From JAGXFP01 sp046484585 (lineage in GTDB: Bacteria > Desulfobacterota > Desulfobulbia > Desulfobulbales > JAGXFP01), in the NCBI GenBank assembly GCA_046484585.1, contig JAWOIQ010000204.1, forward strand, positions 1 through 14,863: DNA of 14,863 nt, written 5' to 3'. The notes beneath the pieces are model-generated. The model did no database searches and was not told where the DNA came from. It worked only from the letters and a program-made list of their open reading frames with translations. Each line of letters begins with the position of its first letter. Position 1 is the stretch's first letter. Below are positions 7,003-14,062 of this stretch, one piece after another. Made by a program: the position numbers and the translations under genes.

Positions 7003-7058
7003 CTTGTACCTTGCATCTTGAACCTTATCCCTGTCCTTAACCCTTGAACCTTGAACCT
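7003..7058. repeat. Period-7 array 3' of the decaheme gene
   Basis: Eight in-phase heptamers, from CTTGTAC and CTTGCAT to TGAACCT, begin 10 bases after the decaheme stop codon when read on the minus strand. The T/A-rich bases 7056-7067 separate them. Confidence 0.75.
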
Positions 7059-7067
7059 TTTTTTAAA

Positions 7068-8306
7068 TCAACCGCCCATCCAGGCGGGCCTTTGCGGTTT
7101 TTCCCTGACCCCCCCGGAATGACACTTGGCGCAGACCAGGCCGCCGCGGACATCGGCGGGCAGCAGGAAGGCATAACCGGAACCGTGGGGATCATGACAG
7201 CCGGTGCAGATCAGATCCATGCCGGGCCGCAGGGGATCGGCAACACCTCTCAGGGGATGGCCGGCGACCGGATGGCCCGCCTCGACATCCTTCAGATCGG
7301 CATGACAGCTTATACACAAGGCCTCGATCTCGTCGAGCAACTGAAACCGGTGCTCGGTGGCATGGGGGCTGTGACAGGCCACGCAGCCCCTGGCACTCAG
7401 GATAGTGTGGACTTTGAGTCTCTCTTCAGCGCCCCGGGCGATAAATTTTTTCTTGTCCTCGTGGCAGACCACGCAAAGCTTGGCCTTGCCGTCGGTCCAG
7501 AGCTGAAACTGACTGTTGCTGCCATGGGGATCGTGACAGATCGTGCAGTCGCCGGTGCCGACCGGGCCATGGATGTGCTCCATCGCCAGCCACCTCTCTT
7601 TATTGAGATGACAACCGAAACAGATCTCCTCAATCTTACCGGTCGGCACCGAGACCTCGGCCCGGGGGGGATCGGAGCGGTGGCAGGCGCGGCAGATCAT
7701 AGCCGAGGCGGGAAAGTGCTTCCATTCCGGGGCCTCGACGATGCGCTGGTGGCAGGAATAGCACTGGGTCGAGACCTGGCCGTAACCGACCCGGGCCGTC
7801 TTCTCAAGCCTTGCCGGGAGTTCGGCGCCGTGGCAGCCCCCGCATTCGGCCGGCATCACCTCGTTTTTATGGAACAGATAGAGATCGGGATTGTCGAAAT
7901 TGAGATTGAGCAGCGAGCTCAAGGGGGTATATCTGATCTTGACGGGCAGCCGAACCGGACCCAGAATAAAATCATTATCGCCTTTTTGCAGGTGGACGCT
8001 GTAATGGACGTAATAGACTCCGTTTTTTTCGTAGCGCCCGGTCGGATCATAGGCCCGGCCTCCGCCGGCCGACTGCAGATAAAGCTTGTCAAGATCCCCG
8101 GGGTCGGCGACCTTGACTACCAGGTTGACGATCCTGTTCCGGGACATTAACTCCTGTTCATTCCCGAAAGGGGCGAGCAGGGAAATTTCACCGGCTTGGG
8201 CGGCGCCGGAAAGCGTCACCAGCGCCGCCAGCAGGCAGCAAAAGCCCAGCGCCTTCCCCAGCCACGGACTTTCGCCGTTGCCGTATCGGCCGACTAAATT
8301 AAACAA
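7068..8306 (-). CDS. Secreted decaheme c-type cytochrome with N-terminal beta-sandwich-like domain
   Basis: About 412 residues. A signal peptide (core about residues 17-36, cleavage after GAAQA) is followed by a segment of about 100 residues (ISLLAPFGN..NLVVKVADPGDL..YYVHYSVHLQKGDNDFIL) resembling an Ig-like beta-sandwich. Ten CXXCH motifs then fill residues about 153-400: CGGCH, CYSCH, CRACH, CFGCH, CTICH, CVVCH, CVACH, CISCH, CTGCH, CAKCH. Three are doubled-type CxxCHxPHx sites typical of multiheme electron carriers. It should transfer electrons in the periplasm or at the outer surface. TTG 8306 is chosen because GAGGGGGG precedes it by 6 nt; the frame reaches 8342, but those extra codons lie in a palindromic repeat. 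It sits 5' of the propeller gene on the same strand, 474 bp or more away, so co-transcription is unproven. Confidence 0.9.
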   Translation of the reverse strand: MFNLVGRYGNGESPWLGKALGFCCLLAALVTLSGAAQAGEISLLAPFGNEQELMSRNRIVNLVVKVADPGDLDKLYLQSAGGGRAYDPTGRYEKNGVYYVHYSVHLQKGDNDFILGPVRLPVKIRYTPLSSLLNLNFDNPDLYLFHKNEVMPAECGGCHGAELPARLEKTARVGYGQVSTQCYSCHQRIVEAPEWKHFPASAMICRACHRSDPPRAEVSVPTGKIEEICFGCHLNKERWLAMEHIHGPVGTGDCTICHDPHGSNSQFQLWTDGKAKLCVVCHEDKKKFIARGAEERLKVHTILSARGCVACHSPHATEHRFQLLDEIEALCISCHADLKDVEAGHPVAGHPLRGVADPLRPGMDLICTGCHDPHGSGYAFLLPADVRGGLVCAKCHSGGVREKPQRPAWMGG

Positions 8307-8330
8307 GATGTTCCCCCCTCTTATAAATTG

Positions 8331-8540
8331 ATGGCGTCGCAAAAAAGTCGGGATTGCCTTAATGTCATTTCAACCAACGAGAGAAATCTTAATAGTTCCA
8401 ATGGGTTAAAGCTGAGCTGAGCAGCTTGTCTGCTTTTATGCCCTGTGGGTGTAAAAAAACAAGATTTCTCACATGCGTTCGAAATGACAGCTTTTTCCGA
8501 CTTTTTGCTTAGCCGTCCCGGGATTTTTTGCGAACTGATC
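8331..8540. repeat. GTCATTTCGA palindromic repeat, intermediate copy (A3)
   Basis: It begins ATGGCGTCGCAAAAAAGTCG, has GTCATTTCAACC and GAGAAATCTT arms, an insert with GCTGAGCTGAGCAGCTTGTC and GCCCTGTGGGTGTAAA, and ends AAGATTTCTC, TTCGAAATGAC and two TTTTTTGC words. It covers the upstream part of the decaheme frame. Bases 8541-8740 hold no gene or structure I recognise. Confidence 0.85.
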
Positions 8541-8740
8541 AAAATTACCAGCGCCAAAATTTAAAAGCTGATTGCCGGGAGATTCCGCCAAGGACTCTCC
8601 CGACCGGCCCCCCAGCCGTACCGACACAATCATTCAGGCCCCGAAATTCCCGCCGCTTATCGTTTACAATCTTCCACCTTACATTCAGGGTTTAGCGGGC
8701 AAGACAAATTGGATCTATTATCATAAAAAAAAATTATTGT

Positions 8741-8800
8741 CAAAGCCGATGGATGGCTTTGCAAAAAATCCGAGCCGTGGCGGCTCTTCACGTTTTTTTT
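8741..8800 (-). terminator. Tandem hairpins, probable terminator of the second glycosyltransferase
   Basis: On the minus strand GAGCCG-cca-CGGCTC (8786-8772) is followed after three bases by T6, and then CAAAGCC/GGCTTTG (8761-8741) is followed after seven bases by a run of T. Both lie about 100-140 bases downstream of the TPR gene stop. T8 also follows the first hairpin on the plus strand (8793-8800). Confidence 0.5.
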
Positions 8801-8884
8801 CAAAGGGCGGTCAATTCCCAAGGTTTTTGGTTAGCACCCGAGACTTTTTTGCTAATTCAACAAAGGTTCGATTGGCGCCCATAA

Positions 8885-10540
8885 CTACCTGCCGACTCCC
8901 TCTTCCCTCGCCTTAATCAGCCGATTTACCCTGAAAAAACTGGTGCGGGCCTCGCGGTAGCCGGGCTGGAGCAGCATCGCCTTCCGATAATGGCCCCGGG
9001 CCTCCTCCAGCCGCCACATATCCATCAGGGCATTGCCCAGATTGACATGCAGCACGGGGTTATCAGGTTTTACGGCCAGGGCCTGCCGGTAAAAGGACTC
9101 GGCCTCGGCCAGGCGCCCCCTTATGATCATGATATTGCCCAGATTGTTATAGGCTTCAAAGAAAGAGGGGTCCAGTTCGACGGTTTTACGAAAACGGCCC
9201 TCCGCCTCCGCCAGCCGCCCGGCCCGCTTCAAGGCGACCCCGAAATTACTGTGGACCCGGGCCTTGTCGGGAGACTTTGCCGCGCAGTCATCCCAGAGGG
9301 TAATCGGCCCCGCCCAGACCTGGTTGCGCTGAAAGGTCCAGAATGACAAGAGCAGAACCATGACCACCGCCGCGGCCGGGGCTGCATAATTATCGGGCAG
9401 TTGCTCCCGGACAAAGGCGGCAAGGGCGACGATCAGCATCATCGACGGCAGGAAGAGGCGATGATCGAAAACCAGTTCAAGCGGCACCACGGTGGATTCG
9501 ATGGCGAGATTACCCAGGAACCAGATGATCCCGAAGGAGAGGAGCCGATGGCGCCGGGCAAGATAGACGACAAGGGTTGCCAGCAGGACCAGGGCGAGCA
9601 GGGAGAGCGCGGTATTGGTCGGATCGAGCCAGGAGCGGGAAATGAGGAAATGATGGTCGAGGTTCAAGCGGCCGGGCAGGGGCAGGATCAGCAGGCTCAG
9701 ATAAAAGACCACCACCCGCGCCTCGGTGAAAAGCCGCTCGCCGAGGGTAAAATCTCGGTGGCCATAACCGGCCAGCAGGGCATCGAGGGGCGCCGTGCCT
9801 AAATAAAAGAAAAAAGCGGCCAGGCCGAGCAGGCCGAGCCCGCACCCCGCCCAAAAACCGTATTTCTTCAGCCAGCCGGTGGCGAGATCCCGCAAGAAAT
9901 ACCAGTCGTAGAGAATCATGAAAAACGGCAGGGTCAGGGCGATTTCCTTTGACCACAGGGAGAACAGGCCGGAGCCGGCCGCACAGCCGAATAAAGAGAG
10001 TTTCCTCCGCCAGCCCGCGGCGAGGCGCCCCTGTATATAGGCGAACAGGGCGATTACATAGAACATGGCGGCCAGGCTGTTCATCCGCTGGACCGTGTAG
10101 GAAACGGACTGGGTCTGGACCGGATGGACCAGCCACACCAGGGCGGCGACAAAGGGCAGCCAGCCGTAAGCGCCGTATCGGGAGCGCAGGCCCGGCAGGT
10201 TCAGGGTGGTTCGGACCAGTAAAAACAGAAATATCCCGGTAATCGCGTGGATGGCAATATTAACCAGCCGGTAGCCCCTCACCTCGTCCTGATGGAAATA
10301 ATAGTTCAGGGCGAAACTGAGATTGGCAAGAGGCCGGGTCTTCGGCTCGATGTTCCTCCAGGCTGCGGCGACACTCTGAAAATCCAGGGAGGTCAGGCGA
10401 ATATTGGGGTTGAGGTAAATCCTCGAATCATCGAAGACAAACTGGTTGTCGATGGTATTTCCATAGACAAAAGAGGTGATAACGATCAGCAACAGGACTT
10501 TCGCCGCGTCGTAACTGAACTTCCGCTGAGTTTGAACCAT
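8885..10540 (-). CDS. TMTC-like membrane glycosyltransferase with three TPRs
   Basis: 551 residues, about ten hydrophobic segments, then three TPRs (about 427-528). The first luminal/periplasmic loop carries NQFVFDDSRIYLNPNI with Asp37-Asp38, the acidic pair expected of GT-C/TMTC enzymes. Other family-like motifs are RPLANLSFALNYYF, HPVQTQSVSYTVQRMNS, WSKEIALTLPF and RLFLPSM. TMTC proteins in animals are O-mannosyltransferases of the secretory pathway; bacterial relatives are largely uncharacterised, so transfer of a polyprenyl-linked sugar to an exported protein is inferred. ATG 10540 has GGGGGAT upstream at about 8 nt. It is a full-length paralog of the gene at 1-1508 (which has five TPRs), and the two bracket the cytochrome genes. 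A TPR scaffold for envelope assembly is the alternative role. Confidence 0.87.
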   Translation of the reverse strand: MVQTQRKFSYDAAKVLLLIVITSFVYGNTIDNQFVFDDSRIYLNPNIRLTSLDFQSVAAAWRNIEPKTRPLANLSFALNYYFHQDEVRGYRLVNIAIHAITGIFLFLLVRTTLNLPGLRSRYGAYGWLPFVAALVWLVHPVQTQSVSYTVQRMNSLAAMFYVIALFAYIQGRLAAGWRRKLSLFGCAAGSGLFSLWSKEIALTLPFFMILYDWYFLRDLATGWLKKYGFWAGCGLGLLGLAAFFFYLGTAPLDALLAGYGHRDFTLGERLFTEARVVVFYLSLLILPLPGRLNLDHHFLISRSWLDPTNTALSLLALVLLATLVVYLARRHRLLSFGIIWFLGNLAIESTVVPLELVFDHRLFLPSMMLIVALAAFVREQLPDNYAAPAAAVVMVLLLSFWTFQRNQVWAGPITLWDDCAAKSPDKARVHSNFGVALKRAGRLAEAEGRFRKTVELDPSFFEAYNNLGNIMIIRGRLAEAESFYRQALAVKPDNPVLHVNLGNALMDMWRLEEARGHYRKAMLLQPGYREARTSFFRVNRLIKAREEGVGR

Positions 10541-10649
10541 TCAAGCATCCCCCATGATAACTTCCAAAAATCGGCCGACCCGGACTACGATAAATCAGAT
10601 AATCAAATGACTCCGTCCCTCCACCTCTCCGCTTTTTGCCCCAAAAATT

Positions 10650-12539
10650 TCATCCCCCCGCATCCTTCTTGACCAGCCGCTCCAGAATCCGGTAACTGCG
10701 CTCGACCATAGCTCGGGGCTCCACGTTCAAGCCGGCCTGGATCATGGCGTTGTCGTGGATCTGCTCGACCACGCTGGCGGCGAACTCCCGATCCTCCTCC
10801 CGCAACTTATCGAGGTTCTTGATCAGCTCATGGCGGGGGTTGATCTCCAGATTCTTGCCGGCAAACTGGGCGAAACCGCTGTCCTGCCGGGCGGCCCGCA
10901 TCACCCGCTCCATGCTGCTGGTCATGAAACCGCCGGCGTTGACGATCAGGGCGGGGCTGTCTTCCAGGCGCTTGGAGACGTGGACCTCCTTGACCCGGTC
11001 GCCGAGCACCTCCTGCATCCACGCGGTCAAGCCCTGCCGGCGCTCATCCGATAATCCTTCGGTTTGCTCCTCTTTTTGGGCGGCCTCTTCTCCGGCGCCG
11101 CTCTCGGGCAGTTCCAGATCGCCCCGATCGGCCGAAACCAGCTGCTTGCCGTCAAACTCGCCGAGATGGCTCAAGGCGAAATCGTCGATCGGCTCGAGGG
11201 TGTAGATGACCTCGAGCTTTCTTTTCCGAAAGGCCTCGACATAGGGGCCCGCCTCGATCGCTTCCCGGCTGGGGCCGTTTATATAATAGATACTCTCCTG
11301 CCCCTCGCCCATCCTTTCGACATATTCGGCCAGGGAGATCATCTTGCCCGGGTCCGAAGCCGATGACTCGAAGCGCAGCAGCCGGCCCAGTGCTTCGCGA
11401 TGGGTAAAATCGCTGGTAATCCCCTCTTTCAGAAAGATGCCGAAGGTTCGCCAGAACTCCTGGTATTGTTCCGGATCCCGGCCGGCCTCTTCCTCCAGAT
11501 GCTTGAGATAGCGGCTGGTCAGCACCTTGTGAATCTTCGCCACCAGGGCGTTATCCTGCAGGGCCTGCCGGGAAATATTGAGGGGCAGGTCCTCGCTGTC
11601 CACCACCCCCTTCAGGAAGCGCAGCCAGTCGGGCAGGATGTTTTTGCTGTGCTGTTCGATCAGCACTTTCTGGCAGTACAGGCTGACCCCGGGATCCATC
11701 CGGCCGAAGCCGAGATTTTCGAAATTCTCCTTCGGCGTATAGAGCAGGGACTTGATGGCGAGGGGGGCGTCGGTGGAGAAGTGCAGCCGGTAGAGAGGTT
11801 CATCGACCGCGTTGCCGATGAACTTGTAGAACTCGTTGTACTCCTCGTCGGTGATCTCGCTCTTGCCCCGGGTCCAGAGGGCCTGGACGGTATTGACTTT
11901 CTCGCCGTCGACCTTGATCGGAAAGGAGACGAAGCTTGAATAGCGCTTGATTATCTCCTTGATCTTGCCGGGATCGGCATAGGGGTGGGCGTCTTCCTTA
12001 AGCTTGATGATAATCCTGGTTCCGCGGTGGATGCCCTTGCAGGGCGAGATCTTGTAACTGCCGGAGCCGTCCGAGGACCACTGATGCCCTTCGTCATCCA
12101 TCAGATAGGAGCGCGACTGCACCTTGACCTCATCGGCGACCATGAAGGCCGCGTAAAAGCCGACCCCGAACTGGCCGATCAGACTGACATCCTCCTGGTC
12201 CGCCTCGCTAAGCTTGGTCAGAAAGGTCTTCGAGCCTGAGTGGGCGATAGTCCCGAGATTGTCGACCAGTTCGTCCCGGGTCATGCCGATGCCGGTATCG
12301 GTGATGGTCAGGGTGTGCTCCTTGTCGTTGCAGTCAATCCGGATCTCAAGGGAGAGATGGTCATCGAAAATCTCCTCTTCAACCAGGCTCTGATGACGCA
12401 ACTTCTCCAGGGCATCGGCCGCGTTCGAAACCAGCTCCCGCAGGAAGACATCACGCTCCGTGTAAAGGGAGTTGATGACGATATCGAGCATTTTTTTAAC
12501 TTCAGCCTGAAATTCCCTGGTCTCGGTCTTGGCACTCAT
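10650..12539 (-). CDS. htpG: Hsp90-family molecular chaperone HtpG
   Basis: 629 residues, close to the usual bacterial length (E. coli 624). It is a cytosolic ATP-dependent dimeric chaperone that remodels late folding intermediates with DnaK. The N-terminal GHKL ATPase shows ELVSNAADALEKL (catalytic Glu35, Asn39), DTGIGM, GTIAHSGSKTF and IGQFGVGFYAAFMVADEV; the middle domain has SRQALQDN. The C-terminal domain ends at RLVKKDAGG. ATG 12539 is preceded by AAAGGG at 9 nt. It lies 109 bp upstream of the glycosyltransferase start on the same strand with no clear terminator between, so read-through is possible. No CIRCE or clear sigma-32 promoter was seen. Confidence 0.98.
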   Translation of the reverse strand: MSAKTETREFQAEVKKMLDIVINSLYTERDVFLRELVSNAADALEKLRHQSLVEEEIFDDHLSLEIRIDCNDKEHTLTITDTGIGMTRDELVDNLGTIAHSGSKTFLTKLSEADQEDVSLIGQFGVGFYAAFMVADEVKVQSRSYLMDDEGHQWSSDGSGSYKISPCKGIHRGTRIIIKLKEDAHPYADPGKIKEIIKRYSSFVSFPIKVDGEKVNTVQALWTRGKSEITDEEYNEFYKFIGNAVDEPLYRLHFSTDAPLAIKSLLYTPKENFENLGFGRMDPGVSLYCQKVLIEQHSKNILPDWLRFLKGVVDSEDLPLNISRQALQDNALVAKIHKVLTSRYLKHLEEEAGRDPEQYQEFWRTFGIFLKEGITSDFTHREALGRLLRFESSASDPGKMISLAEYVERMGEGQESIYYINGPSREAIEAGPYVEAFRKRKLEVIYTLEPIDDFALSHLGEFDGKQLVSADRGDLELPESGAGEEAAQKEEQTEGLSDERRQGLTAWMQEVLGDRVKEVHVSKRLEDSPALIVNAGGFMTSSMERVMRAARQDSGFAQFAGKNLEINPRHELIKNLDKLREEDREFAASVVEQIHDNAMIQAGLNVEPRAMVERSYRILERLVKKDAGG

Positions 12540-12577
12540 GGTTATTCACCCTTTCTCGTTAAAATTTATAATTTTGG

Positions 12578-12608
12578 TGCGGGGCCACCGGCGCACGGTG
12601 GTCCCGCA
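12578..12608 (-). other. 13-bp hairpin upstream of htpG
   Basis: TGCGGGACCACCG pairs with CGGTGGCCCCGCA over a 5-nt loop (one mismatch), about 40 bases before the htpG ATG. There is no T-run directly after it. It could be a leader structure, an operator, or the end of an upstream element; none is established. A TATAAA lies between it and the gene. Confidence 0.5.
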
Positions 12609-12711
12609 AAAGTCAAAGCAGATCGGAGTTCCGCCGCCGCCGTCAAAACTCGATAAGTTCGCAACAAGTCAAAAAAGCGATGGCTAAACATGCAATCACC
12701 CTTGCGGGTGA

Positions 12712-12811
12712 AAATCGTCAGATCCAAAGCGCGCAAATTTCGAGGAATGAAGCGTACTTCAGTACGCTGCAATGACGAGACAATTTGCAGCAACGCAGAA
12801 GCTGGCGATTT
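12712..12811 (+). repeat. 100-bp palindromic repeat, left copy (D-left)
   Basis: It is 94/100 identical by eye to the reverse complement of 13461-13560. The unit is itself an imperfect palindrome: ends AAATCGTCAG and CTGGCGATTT, centre GCGTACT-TC-AGTACGC. A CACCC/GGGTG hairpin (12698-12711) abuts it on the left, and TTTATGCCCTTTAGGGTGC follows on the right. Confidence 0.9.
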
Positions 12812-12841
12812 ATGCCCTTTAGGGTGCTTTTTGCGCCGCCA

Positions 12842-13420
12842 TCAGTACTTGAGCGCCAGACCCGCCTGCTTCCAGGCGGAAATGCCGCCCTTGAGATTGT
12901 AGATCTCGGGGTAGCCCTTGGCCGAGAAATAACGACCCACCCCATAGCTGCGGCCGCCGACCGCGCAGATCAGCAACAGGGGTTTATCGGCGGGCAGGGC
13001 CGCGTTCCCCTTGGCGAGGACGCTCATCGGGACCAGCTGGGAGCCGGCGATATATCCCTCCCGCAGCTCCCTGGCCTCCCGGAGGTCGACCATAACCAGG
13101 TCCTTGCGGCTTTCCATCATCTTTTTGGCCTCCGCCGGCGGAATCGACCGGAAGATTTTTGCCTCCTGGCCGGCCAGGGCGGCTTCGGCATTATTTTGGG
13201 TGGCGCTCCGGGTTACCGCCTTGGCCGGAGGGTTCTCACTGGCGGCCTCTTCCCGCGAGCAGCCGATCGGGGTTAGAAATAGAAACACCGGTATTATAAA
13301 GACCAAACCTCGAAACAGCAGCCCGGTCATGCCGGTCAGCCGGGGCTCCATAAAGAGCCGCCCCGATAAAATCTGGATTGGACAAGTTTCTTTTCCACCA
13401 GCTCCTAAAGTTCTTTTCAT
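12842..13420 (-). CDS. Exported single-domain rhodanese (sulfurtransferase), possible lipoprotein
   Basis: 192 residues. The C-terminal rhodanese fold (about 95-192) has VDLREARELREGYIAGS, the active-site loop CAVGGRS with Cys152, and the closing NLKGGISAWKQAG. Rhodaneses carry a persulfide on this Cys. A hydrophobic stretch (31-50) ends in LTPIGC (Cys54), a poor but possible lipobox, so the domain is probably periplasmic and membrane-bound. ATG 13420 is chosen for the strong AGAGGA ribosome site 7 nt upstream; the frame extends to 13525, but those residues come from a copy of the 100-bp repeat. ATG 13330 would give a tidier signal peptide but lacks a close ribosome site. The gene is flanked by inverted copies of the repeat. 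Confidence 0.88.
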   Translation of the reverse strand: MKRTLGAGGKETCPIQILSGRLFMEPRLTGMTGLLFRGLVFIIPVFLFLTPIGCSREEAASENPPAKAVTRSATQNNAEAALAGQEAKIFRSIPPAEAKKMMESRKDLVMVDLREARELREGYIAGSQLVPMSVLAKGNAALPADKPLLLICAVGGRSYGVGRYFSAKGYPEIYNLKGGISAWKQAGLALKY

Positions 13421-13460
13421 TAGCTTCCTCTTAAGTTTTAATGGTGCCATGGCGTCGCAG

Positions 13461-13560
13461 AAATCACCAGCTCCCGCGTTGCTGCAAATTATCTCGTCAT
13501 TGCAGCGTACTGAAGTACGCTTCATTCCTCGAAATTCGCGCGCCTTGGATCTGACGATTT
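13461..13560 (-). repeat. 100-bp palindromic repeat, right copy, inverted (D-right)
   Basis: Reverse complement of the 12712-12811 unit with six substitutions. It lies 40 bases upstream of the chosen rhodanese start and creates a false N-terminal extension of that frame. No matching target duplication is visible outside the two copies. Confidence 0.9.
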
Positions 13561-13615
13561 CTGATTAGGGACTCAGAAATTGTTGAAATACCGGTTTACC
13601 ACGCATCGAAAAGTC

Positions 13616-13689
13616 CGTCATTCCGGCAGGTTTTAAGCCGGAATCCAGATCATACGCTGGATGCCGGCTAAAAGCATGCTGGCATGACG
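13616..13689. repeat. GTCATTCCGGC-type hairpin repeat (C)
   Basis: CGTCATTCCGGCAGG with GCCGGAATCCAG is mirrored by CTGGATGCCGGC and TGCTGGCATGACG, closing on a loop of about 7 nt. It is a single copy here, resembling dispersed GTCATTCC...GGAATGAC repeats of many proteobacteria. Confidence 0.8.
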
Positions 13690-13700
13690 ACAAAGATATA

Positions 13701-13760
13701 GCTGAGTTGGGCCGCTTGCCGGCCCAAACGAAACTTATGCCCTTTTGCGGTATAAACGGT
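13701..13760. repeat. Fragment of the A-repeat insert
   Basis: GCTGAGTTGGGCCGCTTGCC then CAAACGAAACTTATGCCC align with the inserts of A2 and A3. The small hairpin (GGGCCG/CGGCCC) differs from theirs (GAGCAG/CTGCTT) by changes that keep every pair. Confidence 0.65.
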
Positions 13761-13830
13761 ACTTTTATAATTTCCATGTCCCTAAGCCATTCCATTTTTG
13801 ATTTTTTGCGAATTCGGTAGTGATGATAAA

Positions 13831-13940
13831 CTCGCAAAACTGATTTGCCTCGTCATTGCGAGGAGCGTAGCGACGAAGCAATCCAGCGTTTTCAAACAGT
13901 TACATATTTATGAATTGCGTCGCTGCGCTCGCAATGACAG
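13831..13940. repeat. GTCATTGCGAGGAGC-type palindromic repeat, intact copy (B1)
   Basis: CGTCATTGCGAGGAGCGTAG (from 13851) and GCGACGAAGCAATCC are mirrored by AATTGCGTCGCTGCGCTCGC and AATGAC ending at 13938. A lead-in of CTCGCAAAACTGATT is shared with B2. Bases 13941-14062 before mntP hold another GGCGTCGCAAAAAAGTCG word (13965-13982) and no gene. Confidence 0.85.
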
Positions 13941-14062
13941 CTTCTTTTACCATTATAATTGCCGGCGTCGCAAAAAAGTCGCCACGGATCACGGAAGAAC
14001 TATATTAATCACGGCTTTCCGCCATTGCAAGCGGGATCGTCTCCTTTATTTTGCCTATTTCG

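Noticed and set aside
7044..8150. Long plus-strand open frame opposite the decaheme gene
   Set aside because: It is antisense to a gene with signal peptide and ten CXXCH motifs, has no ribosome site or recognisable domain, and reflects GC bias.
8307..8342. Longer N-terminus for the decaheme cytochrome
   Set aside because: The TTG at 8342 lies in a palindromic repeat; TTG 8306 has a strong ribosome site and directly precedes the signal peptide.
13421..13525. Longer N-terminus for the rhodanese
   Set aside because: These codons come from the 100-bp repeat and upstream spacer; the same peptide appears in the other repeat copy. A strong ribosome site supports ATG 13420.
12712..13560. Classical insertion sequence or composite transposon
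   Set aside because: No transposase and no target-site duplication flank the inverted repeats; only a cassette-like arrangement can be claimed.
13941..14062. yybP-ykoY manganese riboswitch before mntP
   Set aside because: No matching stems or conserved loops; the region is repeat-end sequence and a short unstructured stretch.
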